Under the pieces are notes generated by a model, which ran no database searches, was not told the DNA's origin, and saw only the letters and a program-made list of their open reading frames with translations. Shown one piece after another: positions 22,396-33,863 of a DNA stretch of 64,000 nt. The translations under genes were made by a program, and so were the position numbers. Where the stretch lies: NCBI GenBank assembly GCA_002946415.1, contig NJPS01000030.1, forward strand, positions 124,001 through 188,000, in the 5' to 3' direction. The DNA comes from Rutstroemia sp. NJR-2017a BVV2 (lineage: Eukaryota > Ascomycota > Leotiomycetes > Helotiales > Rutstroemiaceae). Numbering within the stretch: position 1 is the stretch's first letter; every line of letters starts with the position of its first letter.

Positions 22396-22736
22396 GCTGG
22401 CGGCTGATTTATTGGCGAGATGACACACTGCATACTTGTGTTTGTAATCATCAGTGCATCACATAACCTAGCAAGCTCTGTCAGATCACTTGCCTCTAAC
22501 AGCTTCTGGTTGGCATGAATGTTGCGTGTAAACTCCGAAAGCATAATCAAGTGAAGAGAAATATTGCGCAGATGAGTGGAGTTTTTTGATTGTTCGATAA
22601 CTAGGAATAAGGAGATAGCGATGTCTGATAAAGCAGAAACAATCTCAAGCACCAACCCGACCACAGTGATGGTATACAAGACCCATAAACAAGAAAACAA
22701 AAAGACCATCGTGTGCACTAGTCTAAACAAATTCAC
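22396..22736 (-). other. Open frame of unknown status interrupted by the MITE
   Basis: A minus-strand frame from 22736 runs 210 codons to 22104, but its second half is MITE sequence. The native part has a hydrophobic segment (TITVVGLVLEIVSALSDIA) followed by a helical region with NISLHLIMLSEFTRNIHANQ and LTELARLCDALM. This looks somewhat like the N-terminal helical domain of fungal STAND/NLR proteins, which is only a weak impression. No nucleotide-binding region follows. It may be a gene relic. Confidence 0.3.
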
Positions 22737-23022
22737 GGACTACGACAACCTCGACAAAACATCGTCCCGAAGACAAAGTTAACCCAATTAAAAATGTGCG
22801 ACGACCACAACAGAAAGCAATTTAACTCGACGAGACGAATATGACGATATACAACAACTAAACTGAAAGATCATCAAACACCAATCCAACTACATTAAAG
22901 ACGTGACAGTCAAACATTAAAGATAAACTCGAGCCCGATGACTTTAGACCACGACACTAAGCATATGCAGTGCTGCAAGTAAGGAAAGAAAGACTACAAC
23001 TTCGGCCCGGGACAAGGCGATC

Positions 23023-23789
23023 TCAAATTGAGGAGACGCTCGGCTCATCGGGACTTTCGGGCTCTTGTCCTTCTTCTATGTGAGTCCCTGAATCCTCCAT
23101 GGAAGAAAGTGCATCTGGTTGGGGTATTGCTGGATGATATTTTGCTTTGACGAAATCCCCATATTCGCTATGATCTGTTAGACTTGGGTCGTGGTACGCA
23201 ACCACGTAATCTGCTCTGTATCCTTGAGTAAAGATACCTCGCACGCCTCCCACTTTACGAACTTTTAAACCTTTGGAGCATTCATTCGCAGGTTGAGGTT
23301 TCCATGCTGCGGTTGTGTCTGGGATCAAAGGACCGTGGAGATAGCCAAGCGTACTGGGCTTGCTGGGGTCGGATTTTTTTGATTTATCAAATGGGTTCTC
23401 AGTGGTTGGTGCGTGTGGGAGCCGTAATTTTTCTCCGTTTCCAAAGTAGGAAGGATATGGATCCTGTGGGCCATCATGCATTTGTCTCATTTGTTCGTCT
23501 GCGTCGCTCTCGCGCATCCATGTTTTGGAGTTTTCGTCATCTGCATTGGCTCTGACACCATTGAAGCTGAACTACTTGTTGTTAGAGTCTAATCGATGCC
23601 ATAAAATACCGAATCAGGTGTAATACATACATGAGCTGACGGGGTGTAGGGAGTATGCATTGGCGTAGCAGGAGTTCTGATGCAGGTAGGGACGAAGTTG
23701 TCCTGATCTTTAAGGTGCAAAGATGTAGGAGTATTTGTACGTCGAAGTGAGCTTGAGCCGATTGGTCTGTCTGATGAGGGTTTAACCAT
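23023..23789 (-). CDS. Hypothetical protein
   Basis: Two exons, 23789-23631 and 23571-23023, with a 59-nt intron (GTATGT...GTAG), give 235 aa. The first exon is Ser-, Thr- and Pro-rich. The second has RKVGGVRGIFTQGYRADYVVA and FVKAKYHPAIPQPD in an otherwise disordered, charged protein with an acidic Glu/Ser/Pro end. No signal peptide, membrane helix or known domain is seen. The consistent phase across the splice and the ATG context support a real gene. It lies between the two DUF3632 copies but on the opposite strand. Confidence 0.65.
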
Positions 23790-24947
23790 GGCTCTGAGTT
23801 AATGAAACAGAACTTCCTCCAGCAAGAAATAACGAGAGTGGGGAGATGCTGGGCCACAGATCGATTAAGGAGGGGAACTGAATGCTAATATGTCTAGAAG
23901 AGAGATGACTGTGCTGGATGGCACAGAAGAAGACGACGAAGGCTATGGGATAAAAGCAAAGCAAATGTGAATTGTGGAGGAAACGCGTTGAATGGTAGTT
24001 GCCTCGATGCGGACTCTGCGTCTCCAAAGCTGCAGACAAATGTCTTTACTTATATGCTCAGTTCGAGCAGCGCCTGCGCCCGCCATCGCAGCCGTCAATT
24101 ACTTATCTGCTGGAGAGAGACCTTCTAGAGCGAGACGGTTCATTTAGTGGAGCATCAAGGTCTTACACTCGCAAAATTCCTCTTCGCCTTGGATCAAATC
24201 TCAATAGTTCCTGTCGTGATGGTCAACGCGTAGCTGTCTCGTAATGTACAGACCACCGGTCGTCAACTACGGCGGGTGAGACATCCGAGAGCCATACAGT
24301 ATCTTTCCACAGGCAGGTAATTCGGTCGTTGCAAGTCGATCGTTGTGAGTCGGTCGTTGTATGTCCGTCGTCGTAAGTCGGTCGTTGTAATTCAGTCGCT
24401 GGAATCATGTTCTTGGGTTGTTATTCTGAATAGCCCGACGGCAGAAACGAAAATCACCGTAGCTGTATTCTTCAGGATAGGAGTTTGGGGTTTGGCTGTT
24501 TGGGGCCTTGGAGTTGTGGGAGGCGCAACCCGCACCAAGACTGATCTGTGAAATTGAATGTGTTAGTTGTCTTTGCACTTTCTTTGAAGTCTTTTGAGTC
24601 TGACCATGTGACGACTGATACACATCAGCCACATTTTGAAAGGGTTTCTTTGTCCATAGCTTGTTTCGCCATTCCCAGCAGCCGTAAATTGCTTAGTGTC
24701 TGCAAGCTCATTCCGGTGCGAAAAAGACTGATGAAGAGCTGATGGCATGTAGCGTGCGTACCTTACCGCAACCGGGTATCCCGATAGCATGGACAAAGGA
24801 GAATCCGGTTCTTTCACGAGATTCCGTCAAAGGTTTTAGCTGTATATAGTCGTGATAGTTTTGTCGTTGGTGATAAGTATATGTTCCCGATCGACACAAT
24901 TGTATGATTCTGGGCGACTTCATCGATAGATTAACCTCTCAAAAAAG
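23790..24947. other. Intergenic region with minisatellite
   Basis: Divergent upstream region of the hypothetical gene (minus) and the DUF3632 gene (plus). Apart from the 14-bp repeat at 24322-24405 nothing specific was found. Confidence 0.45.
24322..24405. repeat. 14-bp minisatellite, six units
   Basis: Six head-to-tail units of consensus TCGGTCGTTGTAAG with exact 14-bp spacing (24322, 24336, 24350, 24364, 24378, 24392). Each differs from the consensus at 0-4 positions. There are no spacers, so it is not a CRISPR array. Confidence 0.9.
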
Positions 24948-25976
24948 ATGAACACGACTCTTCCTACCGAGGAAAATATTTGGCCTACTGAAGACAAATC
25001 ATACAAAATATGGCCATACATGGGATCGGTGTGGGGCCCGGATTACACGGAAACCTTACGTATCCTCCAATCTACACTTCAAGCGGGCCAGGCTACTGTT
25101 GAAGCACGAGTTGACAGACTTTTAAATGATATTCGCTGGATATTGGGAACTAAATATGTATCCAATGGCAAATTACACTCCACATATGCCGCCGAGTACT
25201 TTTGGATTGCAGTCGTCGATATGTTCTATACTCTTCCGAGCAATCATCTATATTCGGAAATTCTTCTCCAAGCTATGGATGTCCTTTTCAAAGCCGACAA
25301 AGACTCAGAAGTAGATGGTGTAAGTAAATTATAATATTAAGATATAAACTCAACTAACTATGATCACCAAAGGATAAGGATACTGTTAAGATTAGTGGTA
25401 TATACCTTCCTATTCGGGAAAGCCTTGACAGAAACAGTGAGTTAGCCAACATCTGGATCCAGGTTACTGGTTGAGATTTAATTTCTGTTAGGTAACCTTG
25501 ACCCTGACGATACGGAGGCCTGGAAAATTCATAAGAGGAATTTCGCATCTTTCATAGCGCGACTCATGAGCAAGGGGAACTTCAAGAGCTGGAACCTTCC
25601 ACTCTGGGATTTAAGAGAAGGCTTAGAAGACCATTATGCTACTAGGGGACAAGTAAAAGACAGTATATGGACGGCAAGCGAGTATATATTTCATATCGGA
25701 AAACCCCTTTATATATTCCTGACTACAAAGGCTCCAGGGATAGATACTGCTCGTGTATTCCAGACGCGCTCACTATGCAGCGAGATTCCACCATTTAGCC
25801 ATGAACGGTGGGAGTTTTGGCAAAAGCGTTTCATCGAATTTACTGCTGATGCTGAAACGTGGCAGCTTGATAGCGAAATGGTCGACAGACTAACGGCGGT
25901 CGTAAAACATATGGATACTGTACAGCAGGAGGCACAGCAGGAGGCACAGCAGGAGGCACATCGGGAGAAAACCTAG
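24948..25976 (+). CDS. DUF3632 family protein
   Basis: Three exons (24948-25319, 25373-25436, 25492-25976) give 306 aa. The family is fungal and of unknown function. Supporting motifs are AAEYFWIAVVDMFYTLP, FASFIARLMSKGNFKSWNLPL, LWDLREGLE, ASEYIFHIGKPLY and SHERWEFWQKRFIEF, in the usual order and length. The C-terminal tail carries three QQEA units, probably from slippage. There is no signal peptide or membrane helix. A truncated paralogue lies 2.9 kb upstream on the same strand, so the family has duplicated locally. Confidence 0.85.
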
Positions 25977-27963
25977 CCTGAGTTTTTTTGGTATGGGCTC
26001 ATTGGCCCAAATGGTGGAGGCTGCGAGACACTGGGGCTCGGGCGATCTAGTGCATTTTTTTGTCTTTCTGAGCCGGGCTTGCTTGCTTCAATCGGTCAAA
26101 TGGGTAGTTTCTCTTTTTGTCTTTCAGCGAAGTTATCCTGGTCGTAACCAAGAAAGACAATAATACTGTTTGACACCAAGAATTGTGCGACTTCAACTTG
26201 TGTCCGTGAGCATAATTTCGGAGTCCCCTCTAAAGGTGTAACTGTACGACGGAAAGAAAATGGATCTGATCACACCACCATTGCACTTGTCCTGGTCTTT
26301 CTTGCTCTCACATCATGATTGACCACTGACCAGTTACTACATGGTAAAGTTGTGCGACTTATATTTGTTCTGGGGAAACTTTGCCCAGGTAACTTTCTGG
26401 TCCCCAACCCATACGCAGCGGCATATGCACGCCGGGCAAAAGACAGCGGTACGACTGGCACATCTGATAACGGCGTTTGCGTAAATCTCGCGCAATAATC
26501 CTTCCCGTATTTGCAAGGCGCAGGTCGCCGCATTCGCAAGTGCGGACGAGGTAGTTCCCGCTGTCATATTCGGTGGATCCGGCTATCACATTGAGTGGGT
26601 CACCACTCAGGGGGAGGCGTCAGTCCCGATGCCTAATGCGGCCGATGGATCAGCTGAAGGTATTTTTGGAGTAGTTGAGCTATGCTTCAATGGGAATTGA
26701 CCTCCAGATTTCCAACTCCACTGGTTGCTGGACCGTATTTATGGCAACATTGGGTGAGGTGGGTGGCCGTACTTACGCCACTACGAATGTCCTGGACTTC
26801 TGGGATGTTGTCTCGCAGGAAGGTAGGCGGACTTGCGGTGTGCGTGGGTCATCCAAGCGTAGGGCATCTACACCTAGGAATGGGAGGAGGAGTGATATTG
26901 TACTATCATGGACGAAATAAACTTCCTACGAACTGCAAGAAAAGTGCTCTCCCTCCCAAGTGGTGGCTCTATTAGCAGACTATATCACGAGGTGCAAGCT
27001 GCCTTAGAATCCATGGGGCAGTCGCTCAATGCACCCGGCTTGACAACATCTCCTCCAAGCTGTCCTGGCTGTCCATTGGAAAAGCACGCCACTTAGCATG
27101 GCGTATGTTGATTAATCACATAAGTGTTGCTTGCCGCAGATCTTTTGCGCCACGGAGAAATATCACAGATGTTGAGGGTGTTCTAGAATTCTATATTGCG
27201 TGGGTCGGAACGGCGATGTGTGTGGCGGGCGTCGTAGGTAGATCAGGAGACTAATCGACATCATCTCAACATGTTCGACGTTCGAAGCGCACATGCAGCC
27301 TTGTGATCTTTGGTACTGAGATTACGCTAGATCCAATTTTGTAGATCCGTCCAGCCCTCCTGGGCATAGTCTATTCCCGCATTGGTCCCTGCATGTTCAG
27401 CCAGAGGTAATACAACCTTATGCTTCGTCGATGAGGATCTTATACATAACGAGAATTAACCATAATTTGTACATACGATCGTGCACATGGGATAAGCACG
27501 TACTGCAAGAGCTGGCCCCTGAGAAATCGCACCGTTTTAGTGTACTGAATAGATTGAGTACGGCATGTCATCGGAATTAAGTTATGCTAGCACGTGGCGA
27601 CAGTAGGCCAAGTTATTCTGGAAGTAACTATCAACGGAGGATCGGCGCGGAGGGTCGGACGGTCGTTATTTTGCAAGGGTGGCCATGTGGAGTCACACTC
27701 TCGCATTGGCCCGCTCGTATCTCAAAAGCCATTCTGAGACTACGTCGTACGCGATACAGTAAACTTATGCGAAGAAGAGAACGGTTACTCCTGCTGTCAG
27801 ATTATCAAGGCCACAAGGCCGCCAACCCTCAATTGCTCGCAGGGAACTCCAGCTCTAGATCTCCATTAACCATTCGACGGCTTTTTTCAAACTCTTCGCC
27901 GATTTACCTTTTCCGCCTACCTGCTGGGAGCATCCACACACAAAACACGTTACTAGATGCACG
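25977..27963. other. Gene-poor region with short protein-like fragments
   Basis: Short unlinked frames occur, for example one reading KAQVAAFASADEVVPAVIFGG near 26510-26575 and one at 26908-27096. No set joins by splicing into a recognisable protein. They could be debris of decayed genes. No repeat or RNA signal stands out. Confidence 0.4.
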
Positions 27964-30674
27964 ATGGAAGACGTTTCAGGCACGACGATAGCCCCGGATG
28001 CTTCCATGATCCACCGACGTGCTGGTGATACCGATACCGCTGCCGCTACCCGGGAAAACGCGCCGGGGAAAAGGCTGCCATCCAAAGCCAGTCGCCAGAG
28101 ATTCAAGCCACAGTTATCGTGCACCTTTTGCAGAACCCGAAAGTCAGTAACCAATCCAAATCTAAACTTCTCCCTTTAACCCAATCAGACTTAAATGTGA
28201 TCGCGCTTCTCCTTGCACAAATTGCATGAAACGGGACATCTCATCTTCATGCACTTATTTGCATACTTCTCCTCGCCAGAGGCCGGCACATGTTCAAAGA
28301 GACCACGGTCGAGCGAAAGACGTACAAGAACGCATTCGACATTTGGAGGAGCTAGTCATTACCTTGATGAATCGGGACCAACCTAAAAATGCACCAACGC
28401 AACCTCCGCAACACACCCCGCCCCCACCTCTATCCTCCAATACTGTCCTCGATGCTGATGCGATTTGTGAACCTCGAGAAGATGACCCAATATCTGAAAC
28501 TATCGACCGAATGGGTAGGGTGTCTTTAGACGATAAGCATGAGCAGCAATTCTATATTGGAGGTGGCCACTGGGCCGCCATCCTCGAGAATGTTCGTTCC
28601 TAACCACTCCTTAGTCTACGCGTCCCTGTATTGATCACTTTTGCAGATAGCTGGTCTTAAAGACTCGATAGGTATTGAGGAATGGCCACGAGGTACTGCA
28701 CCGGTCGAGAAAAAGTACCGAGGGCCAGAGCTTCTCATTGGAGATACCAGACCCGCTTCTCGAGAATCTATACTGGCATGCCTGCCGACGAAAGAAGTAA
28801 TAGATCGTTCAATCGATTACTTATATGTTTCCTTGGATGGTGCAGCTCGTGAATACTCCTTCCACTCTGACACTGAATTCCGCTCAACAAGCGAAGGCTA
28901 ATTCCATGATAGTGGTTGTCCACGGTCCAACTTTCAGGAAGGAGGTGAGAATTGACCTGATATCGGCAAACGCATAACTGATAGCATTACAGTACGCAGA
29001 GTTTTGGGAAAATCCAGACTCAAAATCGATTGCATGGATTGGTCTGTTGTATTCGATTTTATGTCTTGTCGCAAATTTTGAATACATCCACGGCGACAAT
29101 GCAGGTACTTCTGCGTCTGAATCAATCATCCGCGATCCAGCAGATCGTGTGAAAATATTCCGCGCAAAGACCGTTCAATGCCTTGTTATGAGCAACTATA
29201 CCGAGCCTGGGGCATATACAGTCGAGACACTATGCTTCTATTACTTCAGTGAGGGGTTTATGAGTAAAGATACTCTGTTCGGAACTTGGATGGTCTTTGG
29301 AATTATTGTCCGTGCTGCGATGAGACTTGGTTTCCATCGCGATGCATCGAACTATCCAAACATATCAGTATTTCGTGGAGAGATGCAGCGTCGTCTATGG
29401 TCTTGCATTGTGCATCTTGACAATTTAAGCTCCTGTCAGGTCGGGCTCCCTCGGATGATCAATGAAGGAATGTCAGATACAAAACCACCGAGGCTCATTC
29501 TTGAGGAGGATCTTTTCGAGACTATGGAGTCACTACCACCGGCCAGAGCAGGCCATGAAGCGAGCTCGATTGGTCATGCACTGGCCAAGAGTACCATTGC
29601 GGTGATTTTGGAAAAGATTGCCGATGCAGGAAATTCCGTCATCTCTATGGGTTACGATGAAGTTTTGAAACTCGATAACCAGCTGAGTGATGCTCATCAG
29701 AATCTACCTAATTATTACAAAGCGTGCGACGTTAACGATCTAGCTAGCAGTTCCATCACCCAAACGATCCGAAAGATCTTCATAGAGCTTCTCTATCTCA
29801 AAACTCGGCTATTCCTCCATCGAAAGTTCCTTGTACTTCCAGAGTCCTTACAGGTATACGAATACTCCGTGAAAGTGTGCGTCGAGAGTTCTCTGGATAT
29901 ATTACGGTATCAGAAGTATTTGCATTATCAGGCCGTAGACCCCAAGCAGTCGATGTTTGTGAAGAGATGGATCAGTTCTTCCCTGACCACGCATGACTTT
30001 CTGCTCTCGGCGACCTTACTCTGCCTTTATTTAGGAAAGTCGATTGATGCGGCAGACAAGGATGAAGATAGGCCATCGACCTTCTCCATTGAGTGGGGTA
30101 CAGACGATATCTTGCAGGCATTGCTTGGCTCTTATCAGATCTGGACAGATCCTGAGCATTCTTCGGACGAGATGACTAAATTTGCAAAAGTATTAAAAGC
30201 CATGCTGCAAAAGGTTGGCAAGTGGCCCTCGGCACAGGACATCGATAAAGAAACTGTCGAAAAAAAATCAAATGACCCGAACTTCGGTAACTATAACTAA
30301 TAATACCACTGCTTCTATATTTTACTTACATTCATTTTGAAGTTCATACGAATACCAACTCTGCCCCAACCAACGAGAGTATACCCTGCAGCCTTTTCAA
30401 TGCCGAGCCGATAGAAGATTTACCGTTTGACATGGATATGATGGGTGATTTCATGAATGACAACATGGATTTTAACTGGGTAAGTCAAGCCATAACGTAT
30501 TCCGATTACAAAGCACTCATTATTCATGTCGCACAGAGCCTTTGGGACAGTAATTTCCAGGGTAGTTCTTCAGTAGATACTGGGATGCAACCTTGGTCTA
30601 CCAACACTCACATGCCTTTTCAGGCAGATGCAGTACAAGACAACGTCGATTGGAAAGGATTGTTCACGAATTGA
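27964..30674 (+). CDS. Zn2Cys6 transcription factor
   Basis: Seven exons (27964-28142, 28189-28591, 28647-28848, 28892-28944, 28993-30286, 30343-30479, 30537-30674) give 801 aa with phases closing. The zinc cluster SCTFCRTRK-LKCDRASPCTNC (C-x2-C-x6-C-x5-C-x2-C-x7-C) is formed across the first splice near residue 53. A linker helix RIRHLEELVITLMNR follows. The fungal_trans domain includes the region YAEFW to SNYTEPGAYTVETLCFYY, GIIVRAAMRLGFHRD and MQRRLWSCIVHLD. The tail is acidic with DMDMMGDFMND, a likely activation segment. The oxalate decarboxylase gene starts 1.05 kb downstream on the same strand, so a regulatory link is possible but unproven. The 43-nt intron at 28849-28891 is the least certain junction. 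Confidence 0.9.
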
Positions 30675-31726
30675 GCCGTAAAATTGGCTACGCGGTCGCA
30701 TGAGATATGCGGAAAGCTTATTTTAAATTCTCCCCCAGCCAAGGAAGCTTGAGGGCTCTTGTATGCGGGGTAGGATACCATTGGTCGGGGAATGACGTGC
30801 GTCAGATCCTCGTTGCATGATGTTGGACAAACACCAAGCAATTTAATCCTCTGCGGCGGAGTCCAATTAAATGATGTTTGGATAGAATGATAATGAGGAC
30901 AGAGGAAAGGTGTTGGGACGAAATGTTTGGTAAGTGTGGGCGAGACTACATTGAAGTGCCACCTGATGGTAAAGAAGATACTTATCCATATCGAATAAGG
31001 CAGGTGCATGTGGAAGATACGCGTTTTGGCTTTATGTTACCTAGAATGGCAATTGATAAATTTGGGTCGGCGTCTAGGTTTTCGGGCTTCTATGGCCTTT
31101 CAAGCCTTTCTACTGGATCCTATTCTACCGGTTGGTGTTTCGTGACACGACATTCTGTTCTGCAATGCAACATTGATAATGAACAGGGAACGAAATAATA
31201 CTCATTCGTGAAGATGATCCATCTCTGACGATCTGAATGTTCTCGATCCAGCTTCGGTACCGAGGCATCTATATTTAGCACCTAAATGCTGGGTCGACGA
31301 CCTGGGGGAGAGCTACTTAACCAGGTATCTACCCCGCATTATATCTACTTTTGATCGAAACATACCGGAAATCCCCAGTCTATCACCGATTTATGACCGA
31401 TACCAACGTCTCAGAAAGTCAAATCCATGACCTGCGATGCTCTCATTGCTGGAGAGCTTCTGCCAAGAGCGAGCTTGCTCATCATCGGACGTGTGCTTGC
31501 TTGATGCTGGCGGTGTGCATTGCCCAGAACGGGGGCAACTACTCCGCATCGAAGATGTCTTTCATGCACTATCGCTATGTGCGGAGTCATAAACAGAATC
31601 AAACACTCACTGTTGGATATAAAAGTACATGGGAGTGCTCGAATGATCCGCTCAGTCTTAAATATCATTGAGCTTGGCTTTCTTCTTCCAACCTCAGCGT
31701 TCGAAACAGCAAGGAAGCATTGCACC
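30675..31726. other. Intergenic region upstream of oxalate decarboxylase
   Basis: Holds the regulator's 3' flank and the oxalate decarboxylase promoter. Open frames at 30878-31198 and 31351-31671 have no recognisable domain and are not called. The 3' TATA box is listed separately. Confidence 0.45.
31618..31624 (+). promoter_or_regulatory. TATA box of oxalate decarboxylase gene
   Basis: TATAAAA within GGATATAAAAG lies about 103 bp before the ATG at 31727, a normal spacing for an ascomycete TATA promoter. Confidence 0.6.
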
Positions 31727-33328
31727 ATGAATCGCATCACCAACTTTACCATTCTGCTCGTGGGCTATGTCCTTCGACATGGTGTTCTAGCAGCTCCAAC
31801 TGGGGATCCCCTTCTAGGGTATAACCCTTCAAACGTCGTCATTCACCAAAACACCGACAACATCAACTACGACCTTGTACCAGGTCAAACTGACGCCGCA
31901 ACCGTGGGTCCCTACCTTGACTTCGACAATGCCGAGAATCCTCAACCCATACGCGGCACAAAAGGGGGCACAGATCCGGGCCCACGCACCGAAGCAATTG
32001 ACAGACTCAACCCTGACAAACTTGCTCCGCCAGGGACAGACCACGGAAGCGTCAACAACGCACAATGGCCGATGGGCATGAGCCATGCCAAGTTGGGCCT
32101 TGGCGGTGCAGGCTGGTCTCGACAACAAAATGTGGATAACATACCCACTGCTACTGAGATGGCAGGCGTGAATATGCGGCTGGAACCTGGTGCCTATCGC
32201 GAGTTGCATTGGCACAAGGCGGCTGAATGGGCGTATGTCTTGAATGGAAGTGTAAGAGTTGAGGCTGTCAATGAAGATAGTCAGACTTTCGTGGATGATG
32301 TTAGCGCCGGCGATGTTTGGTACTTTCCTCCGTAAGTCACACCTATACTGAATCAAACCCACCTTTGAATTCGACGATAGACGTTGGGCATGGAGCTGCT
32401 TACGTCAGATACTACTTCGCTTGAAGGCCGTAAAACATGGCTTACTAATAGTTATTCAAGGGGCATACCACATTCGTTACAAGGCCTTGACGGGGGCGCC
32501 GAATTCCTCTTGGTGTTTGATGATGGAAGCTTTTCGGAAGACAACACTTTCTTAGCTTCCGAGATTTTCGCTCACAATCCGGTATGTAGCTTCGAGATCA
32601 CCATTTTCATCAACCAACTAATCATTTGCGTAGCTCGAAATATTATCGAAGAACTTCCAACTCCCACAATCTGCCTGGAAGAATATTCCCGCTGGAGAGC
32701 TGTTCATCTTCCCCGGCACACCTGCGCCCGAAGACATCGCAGAACAGAACATTGTCGGCTCTGCTGGAATCGCGCCCATAGAGAAGTCCTTCACCTACCA
32801 TCTATCGAAAGCGAAAAATACACATGAGACTCCCGGAGGATCGGTGAAAATCATCGACCCAACAACATTCCCTCTGGCAGAGTTCTTTAGTGCAGCTATC
32901 GTCACTGTCAAACCAGGCGCTCTGCGAGAAATACATTGGCATACAAGCAGTGATGAATGGGCGTTCTTCATCGCGGGTAGTGCTCGTATCAGTATCTACG
33001 CTGCGCAGGGACTTGCTAGGACATTCGACTACCACGCTGGCGACTGCGGATACATCCCTAAAGCCATGACACACTATGTTGAGAATGTCGGAAAAGATGA
33101 TCTAATATTCATCGAGGTGTTACAGGCTGATCATTTCTCCGGTAAGTACTATCCATATTCCATCGGATGGGTCGATGCTGACTTTCGGTATTAGATATCT
33201 CTGTCGGTCAATGGCTCGCCCTGACACCGTCGCAGATTGTAGCTGACACTCTAAATTTGACTAACGAGACTGTGTCGTCGTTCAAGAAGGATAAGCAATT
33301 TATCGTCAAGGGGGAGGTGGTTCAGTGA
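31727..33328 (+). CDS. Secreted bicupin oxalate decarboxylase
   Basis: Four exons (31727-32331, 32461-32581, 32634-33141, 33195-33328) give 455 aa. The enzyme turns oxalate into formate and CO2 using manganese and dioxygen. A signal peptide is visible (hydrophobic VGYVLRHGVLAAP region, residues ~8-24), so it acts outside the cell. Cupin 1 has the metal ligands in RELHWHKAAEWAYVLNG and the last His in GIPHSLQG. Cupin 2 has REIHWHTSSDEWAFFIAG and AMTHYVENV. The mobile-lid motif FSEDNTF in cupin 1 retains Glu, which favours decarboxylase over oxidase activity. The first intron is 129 nt, long for this window, and falls inside the cupin 1 metal-site region. It is flanked on both sides by Zn2Cys6 regulators on the same strand. 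Confidence 0.93.
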
Positions 33329-33863
33329 TTATGTATCGACTGTTTATTGTGTTAGGTTCTCCTGTGGTTACTTATAATTTGTTTCCGTAATCTCTGTCCT
33401 GTATGTTGTTGTCCTTCGAATTAGTCTGTCCTTACTGTATGAAACTCTTTCTGCATTGCTAAGTTCTTTGCAGTAGAAAAAAGTGTTCCCGTGGATGGAT
33501 TGGATAATCTGTAATGGTGAAATGTTAAAGCACAATGATTTCGTTTCTGAGACGTGCAACAAACCCCATCTTCTTGCCTCCTTAAGTTAGCCTTCAATGT
33601 ACCTGTCGACGGATTAAGTTTAGTTAGAAATGTAAGGCTGCAAGCGCTATCGTAAGTCGGTAGCAGAATGTACAGGGATCATCAGTCTAAGTGTCCCGGG
33701 CATACTTTAATCCATGTGGATACATTGAGGCTTGACGTTATTTCAACAATTTGCTCTTTGAAAAGCTTATATGGTACTCTGCCCTTGACTCCGTTGTGCT
33801 CTTAAACTTCTTATCTTGTCCCGAGATAACAGATATTGCAACGCGTGCTGGCAAACCGCCGCT
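33329..33863. other. Intergenic region
   Basis: 3' flank of the oxalate decarboxylase gene and upstream region of the next regulator. No gene or repeat was recognised. Confidence 0.45.

Noticed and set aside
24322..24405. CRISPR-like array
   Set aside because: Units are directly adjacent with no spacers, and the genome is eukaryotic.
26675..26975. Possible FAD-linked oxidase fragment (VGGLAVCVGHPSVGHL, MGGGV)
   Set aside because: Only a Gly-rich pattern resembles the family; no other motif in reach and the frame breaks soon.
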